Shown: positions 19,169-28,589 of the stretch, piece after piece
Layout: each line of letters begins with the position of its first letter
How positions within the stretch are numbered: position 1 is the stretch's first letter
The notes under the pieces: model-generated
The model's input: the letters and a program-made list of their open reading frames with translations, nothing else
Database searches by the model: none
What the model was told of the DNA's origin: nothing
Source of the DNA: an uncultured Flavobacteriaceae bacterium
GTDB taxonomy: Bacteria > Bacteroidota > Bacteroidia > Flavobacteriales > Flavobacteriaceae
Direction: 5' to 3'
DNA length: 40,057 bases
Assembly: GCA_937924845.1 (NCBI GenBank)
Contig: CALDUQ010000013.1
Coordinates: forward strand, 1 to 40,057
Program-made: the position numbers and the translations under genes

Positions 19169-19333
19169 ACAATTTAATTTTACAATTACTTGTTAATAGT
19201 CGTAAAAATAACAAAAATCATTCATTATTACTACTACAAATAGTAAAACGCAAACAATGCCAATTATTTTTGTAACAAAACTAAAAATCAATCGTCATAA
19301 AGAAAACAAGCATCACTAGGTCAATTTTAAAAC

Positions 19334-19843
19334 ATGAACGCTTTAGAATTTTTAAATATTACGAACCCTTTTAAAAACAAACTATATCGTTTAGCCAAAC
19401 GGATATTAGTTTCGAAAGAAGAAGCGGAAGATGCAACACAAGAGGTTTTAATTAAATTATGGAACAACAAAGCCAACATTGCTAATTATAAAAACGTCGA
19501 AGCGTTTTCAATGACAATGACAAAAAATTTTTGCTTAGACAAACTAAAATCCAAACATGCACAAAACATAAAAATGGTGCACACAAATTATGAGGATAAA
19601 AACAAACTGCTACAAAAACAAATTGAAATTGATGATAGCTTAAAATGGGTAGAAAAAATTATACAAACTTTACCTAAACAACAGCAATTAATAATACAGC
19701 TTAGAGATATTGAACAGTATGACTTTAAAGAAATTTCTGAAATTTTAAACATTAGTGAACCTACAATACGCGTTGCATTATCAAGAGCCAGAAAAACAGT
19801 AAGGGAAGCATTAACAAAAACACATGATTATGGTATTAGATAA
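19334..19843 (+). CDS. ECF-family RNA polymerase sigma-70 factor
   Basis: EEAEDATQEVLIKLWNN; sigma4 ILNISEPTIRVALSRARKTVREAL. Confidence 0.92.
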   Translation: MNALEFLNITNPFKNKLYRLAKRILVSKEEAEDATQEVLIKLWNNKANIANYKNVEAFSMTMTKNFCLDKLKSKHAQNIKMVHTNYEDKNKLLQKQIEIDDSLKWVEKIIQTLPKQQQLIIQLRDIEQYDFKEISEILNISEPTIRVALSRARKTVREALTKTHDYGIR

Positions 19844-20318
19844 CATTGAAAAATTAGTTAACAAATACGAAAATGGTGAAACTAGTTTGAGTGAAGAGCA
19901 GGAATTACGACTGTATTTTTCTCAAAAAAAAACAGCACCTCACTTAAAAAGTTACAAAACACTTTTTAACTACTATCAAGCAAATCAAAATGAAGACTGC
20001 ACAAAAAAAATAACACTTACAACTAAAAAAAACTATAAATGGCTTGCCATAGCTGCTATTTTTATACTAAGCCTTGGTATATATTTTAAATCTAATTTTA
20101 CACCAAAAATTAATACTGTTGCAAAATTAACCGACAAAGAGCGTGCTACTTTTTATGAAGCAAAACATGTTTTAAGTTTAATTGGCACAAACCTAGACAA
20201 GGGGCTAATGCATTTTAAAACTGCACAATTAACCTCAACTAATTTTACCAAAGGTGCTAAAAACATAGTTTACGCTAAAAAATTTACACAAACCACAAAT
20301 AAATTATTAAAACAATAA
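19824..20318 (+). CDS. Single-pass membrane protein, putative anti-sigma factor
   Basis: Overlaps the sigma gene by 20 nt; acidic cytosolic N-terminus (NGETSLSEEQELRLYF) then one TM segment (WLAIAAIFILSLGIYF). Confidence 0.65.
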   Translation: MIMVLDNIEKLVNKYENGETSLSEEQELRLYFSQKKTAPHLKSYKTLFNYYQANQNEDCTKKITLTTKKNYKWLAIAAIFILSLGIYFKSNFTPKINTVAKLTDKERATFYEAKHVLSLIGTNLDKGLMHFKTAQLTSTNFTKGAKNIVYAKKFTQTTNKLLKQ

Positions 20319-20329
20319 AATTAAATATT

Positions 20330-20899
20330 ATGAAAAAATCAATCTTACTACTAGTTGTATTAGCAAGTTCAATCCTATCATATGGGCAAGGCTTATTTGA
20401 TAAATACGAAGATATTGACGGTGTTACATCGGGTGTACTTAACCAAAAAATGTTTTCGATGCTAGCCAGCATTAACGTAAACCTAGATAACCCTGAAGAC
20501 CAAGCTGTATTTGATGCCGTTAAAAAAATTAAAAATGTAAAATGGCTCGTAACAGACAAAAACTTAGTTTCTCAACAAATGCGTACCGATTTAAAAAAAC
20601 ATGTAACTAGTGCGCAACTAGAAGAGTTAATGCGCTTTAAAGATGGCGAACAAACTGTAAAATTTTATGTAAAAGAAGGTGAAAATGAAAACCACATTAA
20701 AGAGCTTTTAATGTTTGTTGACGGCTTAAAGGAATTAACTGACAAAGAAAACATTAAAATTAATGGCAAAAAACGAACTGTTGAAACCGTTGTTGTTTCA
20801 ATACTTGGTGACATTGAATTAAAACAAATCTCTAAAGTGCTAAACAAAATGGATATTCCTGGTAGCGAACATCTAGAAAAAGCAAATGAAAACAAATAA
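20330..20899 (+). CDS. DUF4252 domain-containing secreted protein
   Basis: Signal peptide ending SYGQ; ENHIKELLMFVDGLKELT...ILGDIELKQISKVLNKM. Confidence 0.82.
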   Translation: MKKSILLLVVLASSILSYGQGLFDKYEDIDGVTSGVLNQKMFSMLASINVNLDNPEDQAVFDAVKKIKNVKWLVTDKNLVSQQMRTDLKKHVTSAQLEELMRFKDGEQTVKFYVKEGENENHIKELLMFVDGLKELTDKENIKINGKKRTVETVVVSILGDIELKQISKVLNKMDIPGSEHLEKANENK

Positions 20900-21443
20900 C
20901 ATGAAACGCATTAACACGCTATACATTGCAATTGTATGCCTATGTTTTGCTAGTTGCAAACAAAAACCAACCTTACAATCTTATTTTGTAAATCATCAAG
21001 AAATGCAAAATTTTATGACGGTTGATATTCCTGCATCTATTTTAAAAATAAATACCGACAGCCTTGATGCTATTCAAAAAAAAGCATACAATTCTATCAA
21101 TAAAATTAATGTTTTAACCTATTCACTTAAAGCTCAAAATATTGAAAATTTTAACAACGAAGTTAAAACTGTTAATACGATTTTAAAAAATGAAAAATAT
21201 TTTGAGTTATTACGAGCAGGCAATAATATTGACGGAAAAATTTTAATAAAATATATTGGTAATGATACCGAAATTGATGAACTAATTATTTTTACAAGTG
21301 CTAAAAACAAAGGTTTTTTAATTGCTCGCGTACTAGGTAATAAAATGAAACCAAAAGAGATATTGAGTTTAAAATCAGTTATTTCAAAAATTGATATTAA
21401 TAGCTCTGAATTAAATTTAATTAAAAATTTTTTCTACAATTAA
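20886..21443 (+). CDS. DUF4252 domain-containing lipoprotein
   Basis: Lipobox-like CFASC; DGKILIKYIGNDTEIDELIIFTSAKNKGFLIARVLG; ATG 20901 is an alternative start. Confidence 0.75.
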   Translation: MKTNNMKRINTLYIAIVCLCFASCKQKPTLQSYFVNHQEMQNFMTVDIPASILKINTDSLDAIQKKAYNSINKINVLTYSLKAQNIENFNNEVKTVNTILKNEKYFELLRAGNNIDGKILIKYIGNDTEIDELIIFTSAKNKGFLIARVLGNKMKPKEILSLKSVISKIDINSSELNLIKNFFYN

Positions 21444-21478
21444 TTAAATTCATATTTAAAGTTTAAAATTGTATTAGT

Positions 21479-21508
21479 AAAAACCTTCCTGACCGAAGGT
21501 TTTTTTTA
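21479..21508. terminator. Intrinsic terminator between convergent genes
   Basis: aaaaaccttc-ctgacc-gaaggttttttt; 10-bp stem plus T-tract. Confidence 0.8.
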
Positions 21509-21511
21509 TGA

Positions 21512-22555
21512 CTAAGCATATTGTTTACACAAAACTAAACTATACGCCTTAACGAAACTTAAATTATATACCGTTCCATTTTGAACAATTACGCACCTAT
21601 AACAATTTGAGGGATAATCAAAGTGATAAGCAGTGTTATAATCAAAATTTGGGTTATCTATTTTAAAAATAGCATCAACATCAATACGGTTTGGCGAAAT
21701 TCGGCGAACACGATACTCATCATGTTTTTGCGTTTTATAAAGTTCAAACCACGCCCCCGACCCTATACCTCCTAGCCATTGTGCATGAGGCAAAACTAAA
21801 TTATTATCAATTGGCGCCACAAGTGTTCCTTCCGTTGTAGGTGTATATTGTTTTAATGAATCTATAAAATAACTCACATTATACTTAATATTTGACCATT
21901 TTTTTGGCGGACTAAAAGATTTAACAACGCCATTAACATCGACTTCAAATAACTGGTCGATATCACTAGCTAAAATAACATTACCAATGGTGCTTGGCGT
22001 AAACTTATTTGACTTTATTAAATTGGTTTTTATATTATCATTGTGCACCGCTGCTATTATGGTATCAGTTACAAATCGGGCGCAATTAGTTGCTGTTTTT
22101 ATAAACGCACCATAGCGTATTAACTGTTTATCTTGGAGTGTATTTATATAATTTTTAGCCAAATCATAATCTACACTATTGGTAATTGACGCAAACATAT
22201 TGCCTTCGCCATGAGTTAAGCTCGGGTTGGTAGCCAAAAATTTTAGTATAGCTGTGCTATTTTTAAGCATTCCTGTTTTTGATATTTCCGCCTTTAGCGG
22301 AAAATTTAACTCAGCATCAGTACGCTTACTTCGCACCCTACCATAGGTTTGTGGTGTTATATAACGCCCAAAATCATAATAATCTAAAGCACCTGTTTTT
22401 TTATCAATCAACACCAAAGCAGCATGACCTGCGCGTATATAACCTTTTTTTCCTAAGCCAAAAAATCGTAATAGTGGCGAATACCACTCTTTAGCTAATC
22501 GCACTACTGTTTCTGGATAAGCAAGTGTTATGATAATGCCTGTACTATTATTCAT
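21512..22555 (-). CDS. Conserved hypothetical protein (DUF6695-like), predicted permuted papain-fold cysteine hydrolase
   Basis: GHAALVLIDKKTGALDYYDFGRY (His44) and TATNCARFVTDTI (Cys158), LRAT/NlpC-like H...NC order. Confidence 0.6.
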   Translation of the reverse strand: MNNSTGIIITLAYPETVVRLAKEWYSPLLRFFGLGKKGYIRAGHAALVLIDKKTGALDYYDFGRYITPQTYGRVRSKRTDAELNFPLKAEISKTGMLKNSTAILKFLATNPSLTHGEGNMFASITNSVDYDLAKNYINTLQDKQLIRYGAFIKTATNCARFVTDTIIAAVHNDNIKTNLIKSNKFTPSTIGNVILASDIDQLFEVDVNGVVKSFSPPKKWSNIKYNVSYFIDSLKQYTPTTEGTLVAPIDNNLVLPHAQWLGGIGSGAWFELYKTQKHDEYRVRRISPNRIDVDAIFKIDNPNFDYNTAYHFDYPSNCYRCVIVQNGTVYNLSFVKAYSLVLCKQYA

Positions 22556-23258
22556 TAGTAAAAGTTTTAGAAACCATTACGTCGTCATTAAATCTATATT
22601 GCTTCATAACAACGTTGGCATTTACTTTTTCGACTTGAGTTATACTTGTGGTTTTAACAAAACCGCGATCCATAACCACATCATAATCTTTACAACCACA
22701 ACCGGCAGTTTTATGAAAATTAAACATGCTAGTGTTAGTTAATTCTGTTTCGTTTTTATAAGTATTAAACCAGTTTAAGCGTTCGTTTTTCATCATATCA
22801 TCATATAATGTAGATGACGACCAAATTTTTGGTGCTAACGGCAATTGACTAAAGTGTTTTTTATTAAAATCCCATACCAATTCATAAAACTTTAAATCTG
22901 TATTCCAATCGGCAATAACAATAGTAAATGGTTCAATGTTATTTAAATCATATGCTTGTACTTTAGTTTCAATAGTATCGCAAGCCAGTAAATCTTTAAC
23001 AACAACTCCCCTACTATGCCTATATTTAGAGTTAATTTTGTGTTTTACAAACCCACCGTTAAGCAAACAAATAAGTCTGTTTTTTTCACTAACCCCTATC
23101 CAAGTTCCTCCTCCTACTTCATCTTTAGGATAAAGCATTTTAACTTGTTTTTCATTATAAAAATCGGGAACTAACGCAATTCTATCGGGCGCCTCGTCTC
23201 GACTTGATGTTAAAACAAAATTATTTTGTCCTTGCGGTATGATTGAAACTGTACACAT
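22548..23258 (-). CDS. NRDE family protein (TANGO2-like)
   Basis: N-terminal MCTVSIIPQGQNNFVLTSSRDEAPDR; GGGTWIGVSEKNRLICLLNGG. Confidence 0.88.
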   Translation of the reverse strand: MCTVSIIPQGQNNFVLTSSRDEAPDRIALVPDFYNEKQVKMLYPKDEVGGGTWIGVSEKNRLICLLNGGFVKHKINSKYRHSRGVVVKDLLACDTIETKVQAYDLNNIEPFTIVIADWNTDLKFYELVWDFNKKHFSQLPLAPKIWSSSTLYDDMMKNERLNWFNTYKNETELTNTSMFNFHKTAGCGCKDYDVVMDRGFVKTTSITQVEKVNANVVMKQYRFNDDVMVSKTFTNE

Positions 23259-23300
23259 TAAAAAATAGTCTGGAATTAAAGAGCTAAATTACATAAAATA

Positions 23301-24758
23301 TTACCCTACAGCATTTTTCTTTTTTGATATTAACAAAAGTCCTAAAAACATTAATAATCCATTAATTATTAAAATTTCAAATCCTATTTGATAACCAAAC
23401 AACAAATTTTCGGAATATTTATTTAAAACAAACGATAGTATAGGCGCAATCACGGCAAGTATCCAAACAAATTTATCTAAAACTTTATAATTGGTATAAA
23501 TTCCGAAGGCAAATAAACCTAATAAAGGCCCATAAGTGTATCCTGCTGCTTTAAACAATTCCCATATTACAGACACATCTGTAAATACCGAATCAAAAAT
23601 GACAATAACTACAATTAAAATAACGCTAAATAAAACATGAACTTGCTTACGCAAACGCTTTTGTTGTATCTCGGTGCGTTTTTCTAAATCTAAAATATCA
23701 ATGCAAAATGATGTTGTTAAAGATGTCAATGCCGAATCGGCACTTGAATATGCCGCTGCAATTAAACCCAATAAAAAAAATGCGGTTGTAATTACGCCAA
23801 GCTCTGGCAACATTGCTATGGTTGGAAATAAATTGTCTTTTGTTGCTGCTATGCCATTTACCTGTGCGTATTGTGTTAACAATAAGCCTAACACCAAAAA
23901 CAATAGGTTTACAAACACGAGTACAACGCTAAAAACCACCATGTTTTTTTGAGCATCTTTTAAACTTCTGCAGGTTAAGTTTTTTTGCATCATATCTTGA
24001 TCAAGTCCCGTCATAGTAATGGTAATAAACATACCTGCTAAAAAACTTTTTATAAAATATTGTGAATCATTTACCTCATCAAAAAAGAAAACTTTACTCA
24101 TTTCGCTTTGCGAAACATGATCTATAAGGGCCGTTATGCTATTTAAATCTAATGCTGATGCTAAAAACATTATGGTAACACTAACTGATATTAACATAAA
24201 CAAAGTTTGCAAAGTATCGGTAAAAATAATGGTTTTAATACCACCCTTAAATGTGTATAGCCAAATTAAAGCTATGGTAATAATTACAGTAACAGTAAAC
24301 GGTAACCCCAGCTGATCAAAAATTAACAATTGTAATACTTTGGCAACCAAAAACAACCTAAATGCTGCCCCAACCACCCGCGATATTAAAAATGCAACAG
24401 CTCCTGTTTTGTAACTTACATTACCAAACCGATCACGAAGATAGCTGTATATTGAAGTTAAATTTAATTTATAATACAACGGTAGCAATACATATGCAAT
24501 AACCAAGTAACCTGCTAAATACCCCAAAACAACTTGAAAGTAACCAAATTGTTTTGCTTCGACTGCTCCAGGCACCGAAATAAATGTAACGCCCGATAAT
24601 GACGCACCTATCATACCAAAAGCAACCAAATACCAAGGCGCTGATTTATTGGCTTTAAAAAATGCCGTATTAGAATCTTCTTTACCTGTAAAGTATGAAA
24701 TTAAAATAAGTACAAGAAAATATGATGCGATTAATATTAGAATTTGTAATGGTGACAT
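23301..24758 (-). CDS. Sodium:solute symporter family (SSS) transporter
   Basis: Multiple TM segments; FGMIGASLSGVTFISVPGAV; GLDQDMMQKNLTCRS; SSADSALTSLTTSFCIDI. Confidence 0.93.
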   Translation of the reverse strand: MSPLQILILIASYFLVLILISYFTGKEDSNTAFFKANKSAPWYLVAFGMIGASLSGVTFISVPGAVEAKQFGYFQVVLGYLAGYLVIAYVLLPLYYKLNLTSIYSYLRDRFGNVSYKTGAVAFLISRVVGAAFRLFLVAKVLQLLIFDQLGLPFTVTVIITIALIWLYTFKGGIKTIIFTDTLQTLFMLISVSVTIMFLASALDLNSITALIDHVSQSEMSKVFFFDEVNDSQYFIKSFLAGMFITITMTGLDQDMMQKNLTCRSLKDAQKNMVVFSVVLVFVNLLFLVLGLLLTQYAQVNGIAATKDNLFPTIAMLPELGVITTAFFLLGLIAAAYSSADSALTSLTTSFCIDILDLEKRTEIQQKRLRKQVHVLFSVILIVVIVIFDSVFTDVSVIWELFKAAGYTYGPLLGLFAFGIYTNYKVLDKFVWILAVIAPILSFVLNKYSENLLFGYQIGFEILIINGLLMFLGLLLISKKKNAVG

Positions 24759-24842
24759 AGGTAAATTTTATAGCGGCAAAATACAAAATAATACGATGTA
24801 TAAAATTAGTAATATTGTGGCATAACTATTAATTTTGCGGCA

Positions 24843-25460
24843 ATGGAATTTTCATCAAAACTTCTTCAAAATGCTGTTAGTGAGATATCTCAACTACCAG
24901 GCATTGGCAAACGCACCGCTTTACGATTAGTATTACACTTATTAAAGCAACCCGAATCGCAAACTTTTCACTTAACCGAAGCCCTTACAGCAATGCGAAA
25001 CCAAATAAAGTTTTGCAAAAAATGCCATAATATTAGTGACATGGATTTGTGCGAAATTTGTAATAATGCTTTCAGAAATCAAGATATAATTTGTGTTGTC
25101 GAAGATATAAGGGACGTTATGGCTATTGAAAGCACAAGCTCTTTTAAAGGCTTGTACCATGTGCTTGGCGGCAAAATATCGCCAATGGATGGTATTGGAC
25201 CGCATGATTTAACAATTAACTCATTGATTAACAAAGTAAAACAAGGCGAAATTAAAGAGTTAATTTTTGCATTAAGCTCAACTATGGAAGGTGATACCAC
25301 TAATTTTTACATTTATAAACAAATACAAGATTATAATGTAAAAACCTCAACCATAGCAATAGGCATTTCGGTTGGAGACGAGCTAGAGTACGCCGATGAA
25401 ATTACACTTGGACGAAGTATTTTAAACCGAATCCCTTTTGAACTTTCATTAAAAAATTAA
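24843..25460 (+). CDS. recR: Recombination mediator protein RecR
   Basis: [18 protein letters not shown]4 zinc motif [32 protein letters not shown]. Confidence 0.96.
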   Translation: MEFSSKLLQNAVSEISQLPGIGKRTALRLVLHLLKQPESQTFHLTEALTAMRNQIKFCKKCHNISDMDLCEICNNAFRNQDIICVVEDIRDVMAIESTSSFKGLYHVLGGKISPMDGIGPHDLTINSLINKVKQGEIKELIFALSSTMEGDTTNFYIYKQIQDYNVKTSTIAIGISVGDELEYADEITLGRSILNRIPFELSLKN

Positions 25461-25564
25461 AGACATTTAGTAACGTATCAAAATTTTAAATTAATCACAA
25501 TAAAACGTTTCATTTTTGATTAATTTTGTAAAACAAATAAACAAAACAGCTTTTTAATAAAGAT

Positions 25565-26887
25565 ATGGCAAAATTCGAATTAAAACTACCTAAAATGGGC
25601 GAAAGTGTTGCAGAAGCAACTTTAACCTCATGGCTTAAAGATGTAGGCGACACTATTGAAATGGACGAAGCAGTATTTGAAATTGCAACCGACAAAGTGG
25701 ATAGCGAAGTACCTAGTGAAGTTGATGGTATATTAGTTGAAAAATTATATGACGTTGATGATGTGGTTAAGGTAGGCGCTACCATTGCTATTATTGAAGT
25801 TGAAGGCGAAGACCAAAGCAATAAAGATAATGATGATGTATCCTCGACTCAAACCCCACAAATAACTCCCGAAGTAATCACGACTGAGGTAAATCAAATC
25901 GAAAAATCGGTCGAAACCGCAAAACAAGTTGTTGCACCTGTGCAGTCATCAACAGAACGATTTTACTCGCCATTAGTTAAAAATATTGCTAAGCAAGAGC
26001 AAATTTCTCAAGCAGAACTTGATGCTATTCCAGGTACTGGCATGGACGGGCGAGTTTCTAAAAACGATATTCTGTCGTATATAAATGACAAATCACAAGG
26101 CAACACAACAAACAATAGCATTGCCAAAACCGCTACAAAAGCTACACCTATAACACAACCTGTAATAGCTTCAAACGGTGAGGATGAAATTATTGAAATG
26201 TCTCGAATGGGCAAACTTATTTCAAAACACATGGTAGACTCCATTCAAACCTCGGCACACGTGCAATCGTTTATTGAGGCCGATGTTACCAATATTTGGA
26301 ATTGGAGAAAAAAGGTTAAAGACTCATTTAAAGCCAGAGAAGGCGAAAATTTAACTTTTACTCCTATTTTTATGGAAGCTGTTGCTGCGGCTATTAGGCA
26401 ATTTCCTATGATAAACATTGCGGTAGATGGTGATAAAATTATCAAAAAGAAAAACATCAATTTAGGTATGGCTGCCGCACTTGCTGATGGCAACTTAATT
26501 GTACCTGTTATAAAAAATGCCGACCAACTTAACCTTGTTGGCATGGCTAAGCAAGTTAATGATTTAGCAAGCAGAGCTAGAGACAACAAACTAAAACCAG
26601 ACGATATCCAAGGTGGCACTTACACCGTTACCAACGTAGGTACTTTTGGTAGTATTATGGGCACACCAATCATAAACCAACCTCAAGTTGCAATTTTAGC
26701 TTTAGGGGCAATCCGTAAAGTACCTGCAGTTATTGAAACTCCCGATGGTGATTTTATTGGTATTCGCTACAAAATGTTTTTATCACACTCGTATGACCAT
26801 CGTGTTGTAAACGGGGCGCTAGGCGGTCAATTTGTAAAAGCAGTAAAAGATTACCTTGAAGCTTGGGACATTAATAGAGATATTTAA
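25565..26887 (+). CDS. 2-oxo acid dehydrogenase E2 (dihydrolipoamide acyltransferase)
   Basis: Lipoyl EIATDKVDSEVPSEV; E3-binding SPLVKNIAKQEQISQAELDAIPGTGMDGRVSKNDI; catalytic SYDHRVVNGALGG. Confidence 0.95.
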   Translation: MAKFELKLPKMGESVAEATLTSWLKDVGDTIEMDEAVFEIATDKVDSEVPSEVDGILVEKLYDVDDVVKVGATIAIIEVEGEDQSNKDNDDVSSTQTPQITPEVITTEVNQIEKSVETAKQVVAPVQSSTERFYSPLVKNIAKQEQISQAELDAIPGTGMDGRVSKNDILSYINDKSQGNTTNNSIAKTATKATPITQPVIASNGEDEIIEMSRMGKLISKHMVDSIQTSAHVQSFIEADVTNIWNWRKKVKDSFKAREGENLTFTPIFMEAVAAAIRQFPMINIAVDGDKIIKKKNINLGMAAALADGNLIVPVIKNADQLNLVGMAKQVNDLASRARDNKLKPDDIQGGTYTVTNVGTFGSIMGTPIINQPQVAILALGAIRKVPAVIETPDGDFIGIRYKMFLSHSYDHRVVNGALGGQFVKAVKDYLEAWDINRDI

Positions 26888-26902
26888 AAAAACAACGCAG
26901 TT

Positions 26903-27679
26903 ATGAATTTAAAACTAAGTAAACCAATTTGTTTTTTTGACCTAGAAACAACAGGCATAAATATCACAAAAGATAGAGTTGTAGAAATTTCTATTTTAAA
27001 AGTATTTCCAAACGGCACACAAGAAAGCAAAACTTGGCTGGTAAATCCAGAAATGGAAATCCCTAGCGAAGTAATTGCAATTCATGGTATAACTAACGAA
27101 AAAGTTGCCTCCGAGCCTACTTTTAAACAGTTAGCACATGAGATAAATAACATGATTAAAGACTCTGATTTAGGAGGTTTTAATTCAAATAGATTTGATA
27201 TTCCGCTTTTGGCGGAAGAAATGTTACGTGCCGATATTGATTTTGACATGAAAAACAGAGTCTCGGTTGATGTGCAAACCATTTTTCATAAAAAAGAACA
27301 ACGTACATTATCGGCTGCTTATAAATTTTATTGTAACCAAAACCTAGACAATGCCCATAGCGCTGAGGCCGACACCAATGCGACGTTTGAAATTTTAAAA
27401 GCTCAAGTAGATCGTTATGACGATTTAGAAAATAACACTAAATTTTTGGCCGATTTTAGCGCACATAAAAAGTTTGCTGATTTTGCAGGATTCATTAATT
27501 ACAATAAAAATAATGAAGAGTGCTTTGCCTTCGGAAAACATAAAGGCAAACGAGTTACCGACGTGCTAGAAAAAGAACCTGGTTATTTTGGCTGGATTTT
27601 AAATGCCGATTTCCCGTTATACACAAAAAAAGTATTAACAGCTATTAAATTACGTGCCTTAAATAATAAGTTGACGTAG
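26903..27679 (+). CDS. DnaQ-like 3'-5' exonuclease with C-terminal ExoX-type domain
   Basis: ICFFDLETTGINITKDRVVEI; HGITNEKV; GGFNSNRFDIPLL; HSAEADTNAT; C-terminal FAFGKHKGKRVTDVLEKEPGYFGWIL. Confidence 0.92.
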   Translation: MNLKLSKPICFFDLETTGINITKDRVVEISILKVFPNGTQESKTWLVNPEMEIPSEVIAIHGITNEKVASEPTFKQLAHEINNMIKDSDLGGFNSNRFDIPLLAEEMLRADIDFDMKNRVSVDVQTIFHKKEQRTLSAAYKFYCNQNLDNAHSAEADTNATFEILKAQVDRYDDLENNTKFLADFSAHKKFADFAGFINYNKNNEECFAFGKHKGKRVTDVLEKEPGYFGWILNADFPLYTKKVLTAIKLRALNNKLT

Positions 27680-27723
27680 TTGTTAATATTTTTAAAAAAT
27701 GTAATTTTAGTGCCAGAAACGGT

Positions 27724-28419
27724 TTGAATGAATTAAAAAATATTAGACTTTTAATTAAATCGGGGTTTTTACCTCAAGAGAAACGCAACTTAAAAGAAAC
27801 CATATTTCTTGGATTAAAATTGTATCTAATCTTAACACTTCTAAAAGCACTTTGCTTTGGGATAACGCTTTTTTTAGATTATCATAACATTTTTGATATA
27901 CCCAAACGCATAACTTTAGAAAAACTTAGCAATTATACCCCACTAACAAAAGTGTTAATGATTGTTATTATTGCGCCGATTATAGAAGAATACACCTATA
28001 GAATAGGATTATTATTTTCAAAAAGGAATATAACAATAACTATAATTGGAATATCCTACTTCACTTTAAAAAAACTATCTGAATTTGACCGACTATATTG
28101 CGTCCTAATTGCCCTAGGGATTGGCATCAGTATTTGTTTAATTTTAAATCACAAACGTGATGACTTATTTTTCGAAATTTGGAAAACAAATAGACGAAAA
28201 ATATTTTACACCTTACTTTTATTATTTAGTTTTTTACATATAACTGATTATGAAATAACAAACAAATTATTAATTTACTCGCCAATAGTGATGCTACCGC
28301 ATTTTGTAGCAGGATTTATTTATAGTTATGCAAGATTAAGTTCTGGAGTAATTTTAGCAATTTGCATACATTCATTTAACAATGGAATTTCACCTTTATT
28401 AGTAATAATTACAAACTAA
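27724..28419 (+). CDS. CPBP family intramembrane metalloprotease-like membrane protein
   Basis: EEYTYR (EExxxR), FSFLH (FxxxH) and HSFNN (HxxxN) motifs among TM segments; TTG start. Confidence 0.7.
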   Translation: MNELKNIRLLIKSGFLPQEKRNLKETIFLGLKLYLILTLLKALCFGITLFLDYHNIFDIPKRITLEKLSNYTPLTKVLMIVIIAPIIEEYTYRIGLLFSKRNITITIIGISYFTLKKLSEFDRLYCVLIALGIGISICLILNHKRDDLFFEIWKTNRRKIFYTLLLLFSFLHITDYEITNKLLIYSPIVMLPHFVAGFIYSYARLSSGVILAICIHSFNNGISPLLVIITN

Positions 28420-28589
28420 AAAAACTACCATTAATATCGTAAGCAATTATCTACTTTAACTTTTTGATTCGCGAGTATTCTAACGGTTTTTTTATTTTTA
28501 TTTGCTTACCTAGTACCGAAACAATGTGCATACTGAGATTCTCTAAAAAACACATCCATTTTTAATACCTTAGCCACAAAAAAATAAAG

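Noticed and set aside
25510-25821. 103-aa minus-strand ORF over the start of the E2 gene
   Set aside because: Low-complexity S/T-rich translation antisense to the lipoyl domain; no domain support.
26256-26268. cacacgtgcaatc as a possible parS site
   Set aside because: Has only a CACGTG core within E2 coding sequence; does not match TGTTTCACGTGAAACA. I found no convincing parS near parAB by eye.
26245-26619. 124-aa minus-strand ORF inside the E2 acyltransferase
   Set aside because: Fully contained antisense to a well-supported catalytic domain; no recognisable motif.
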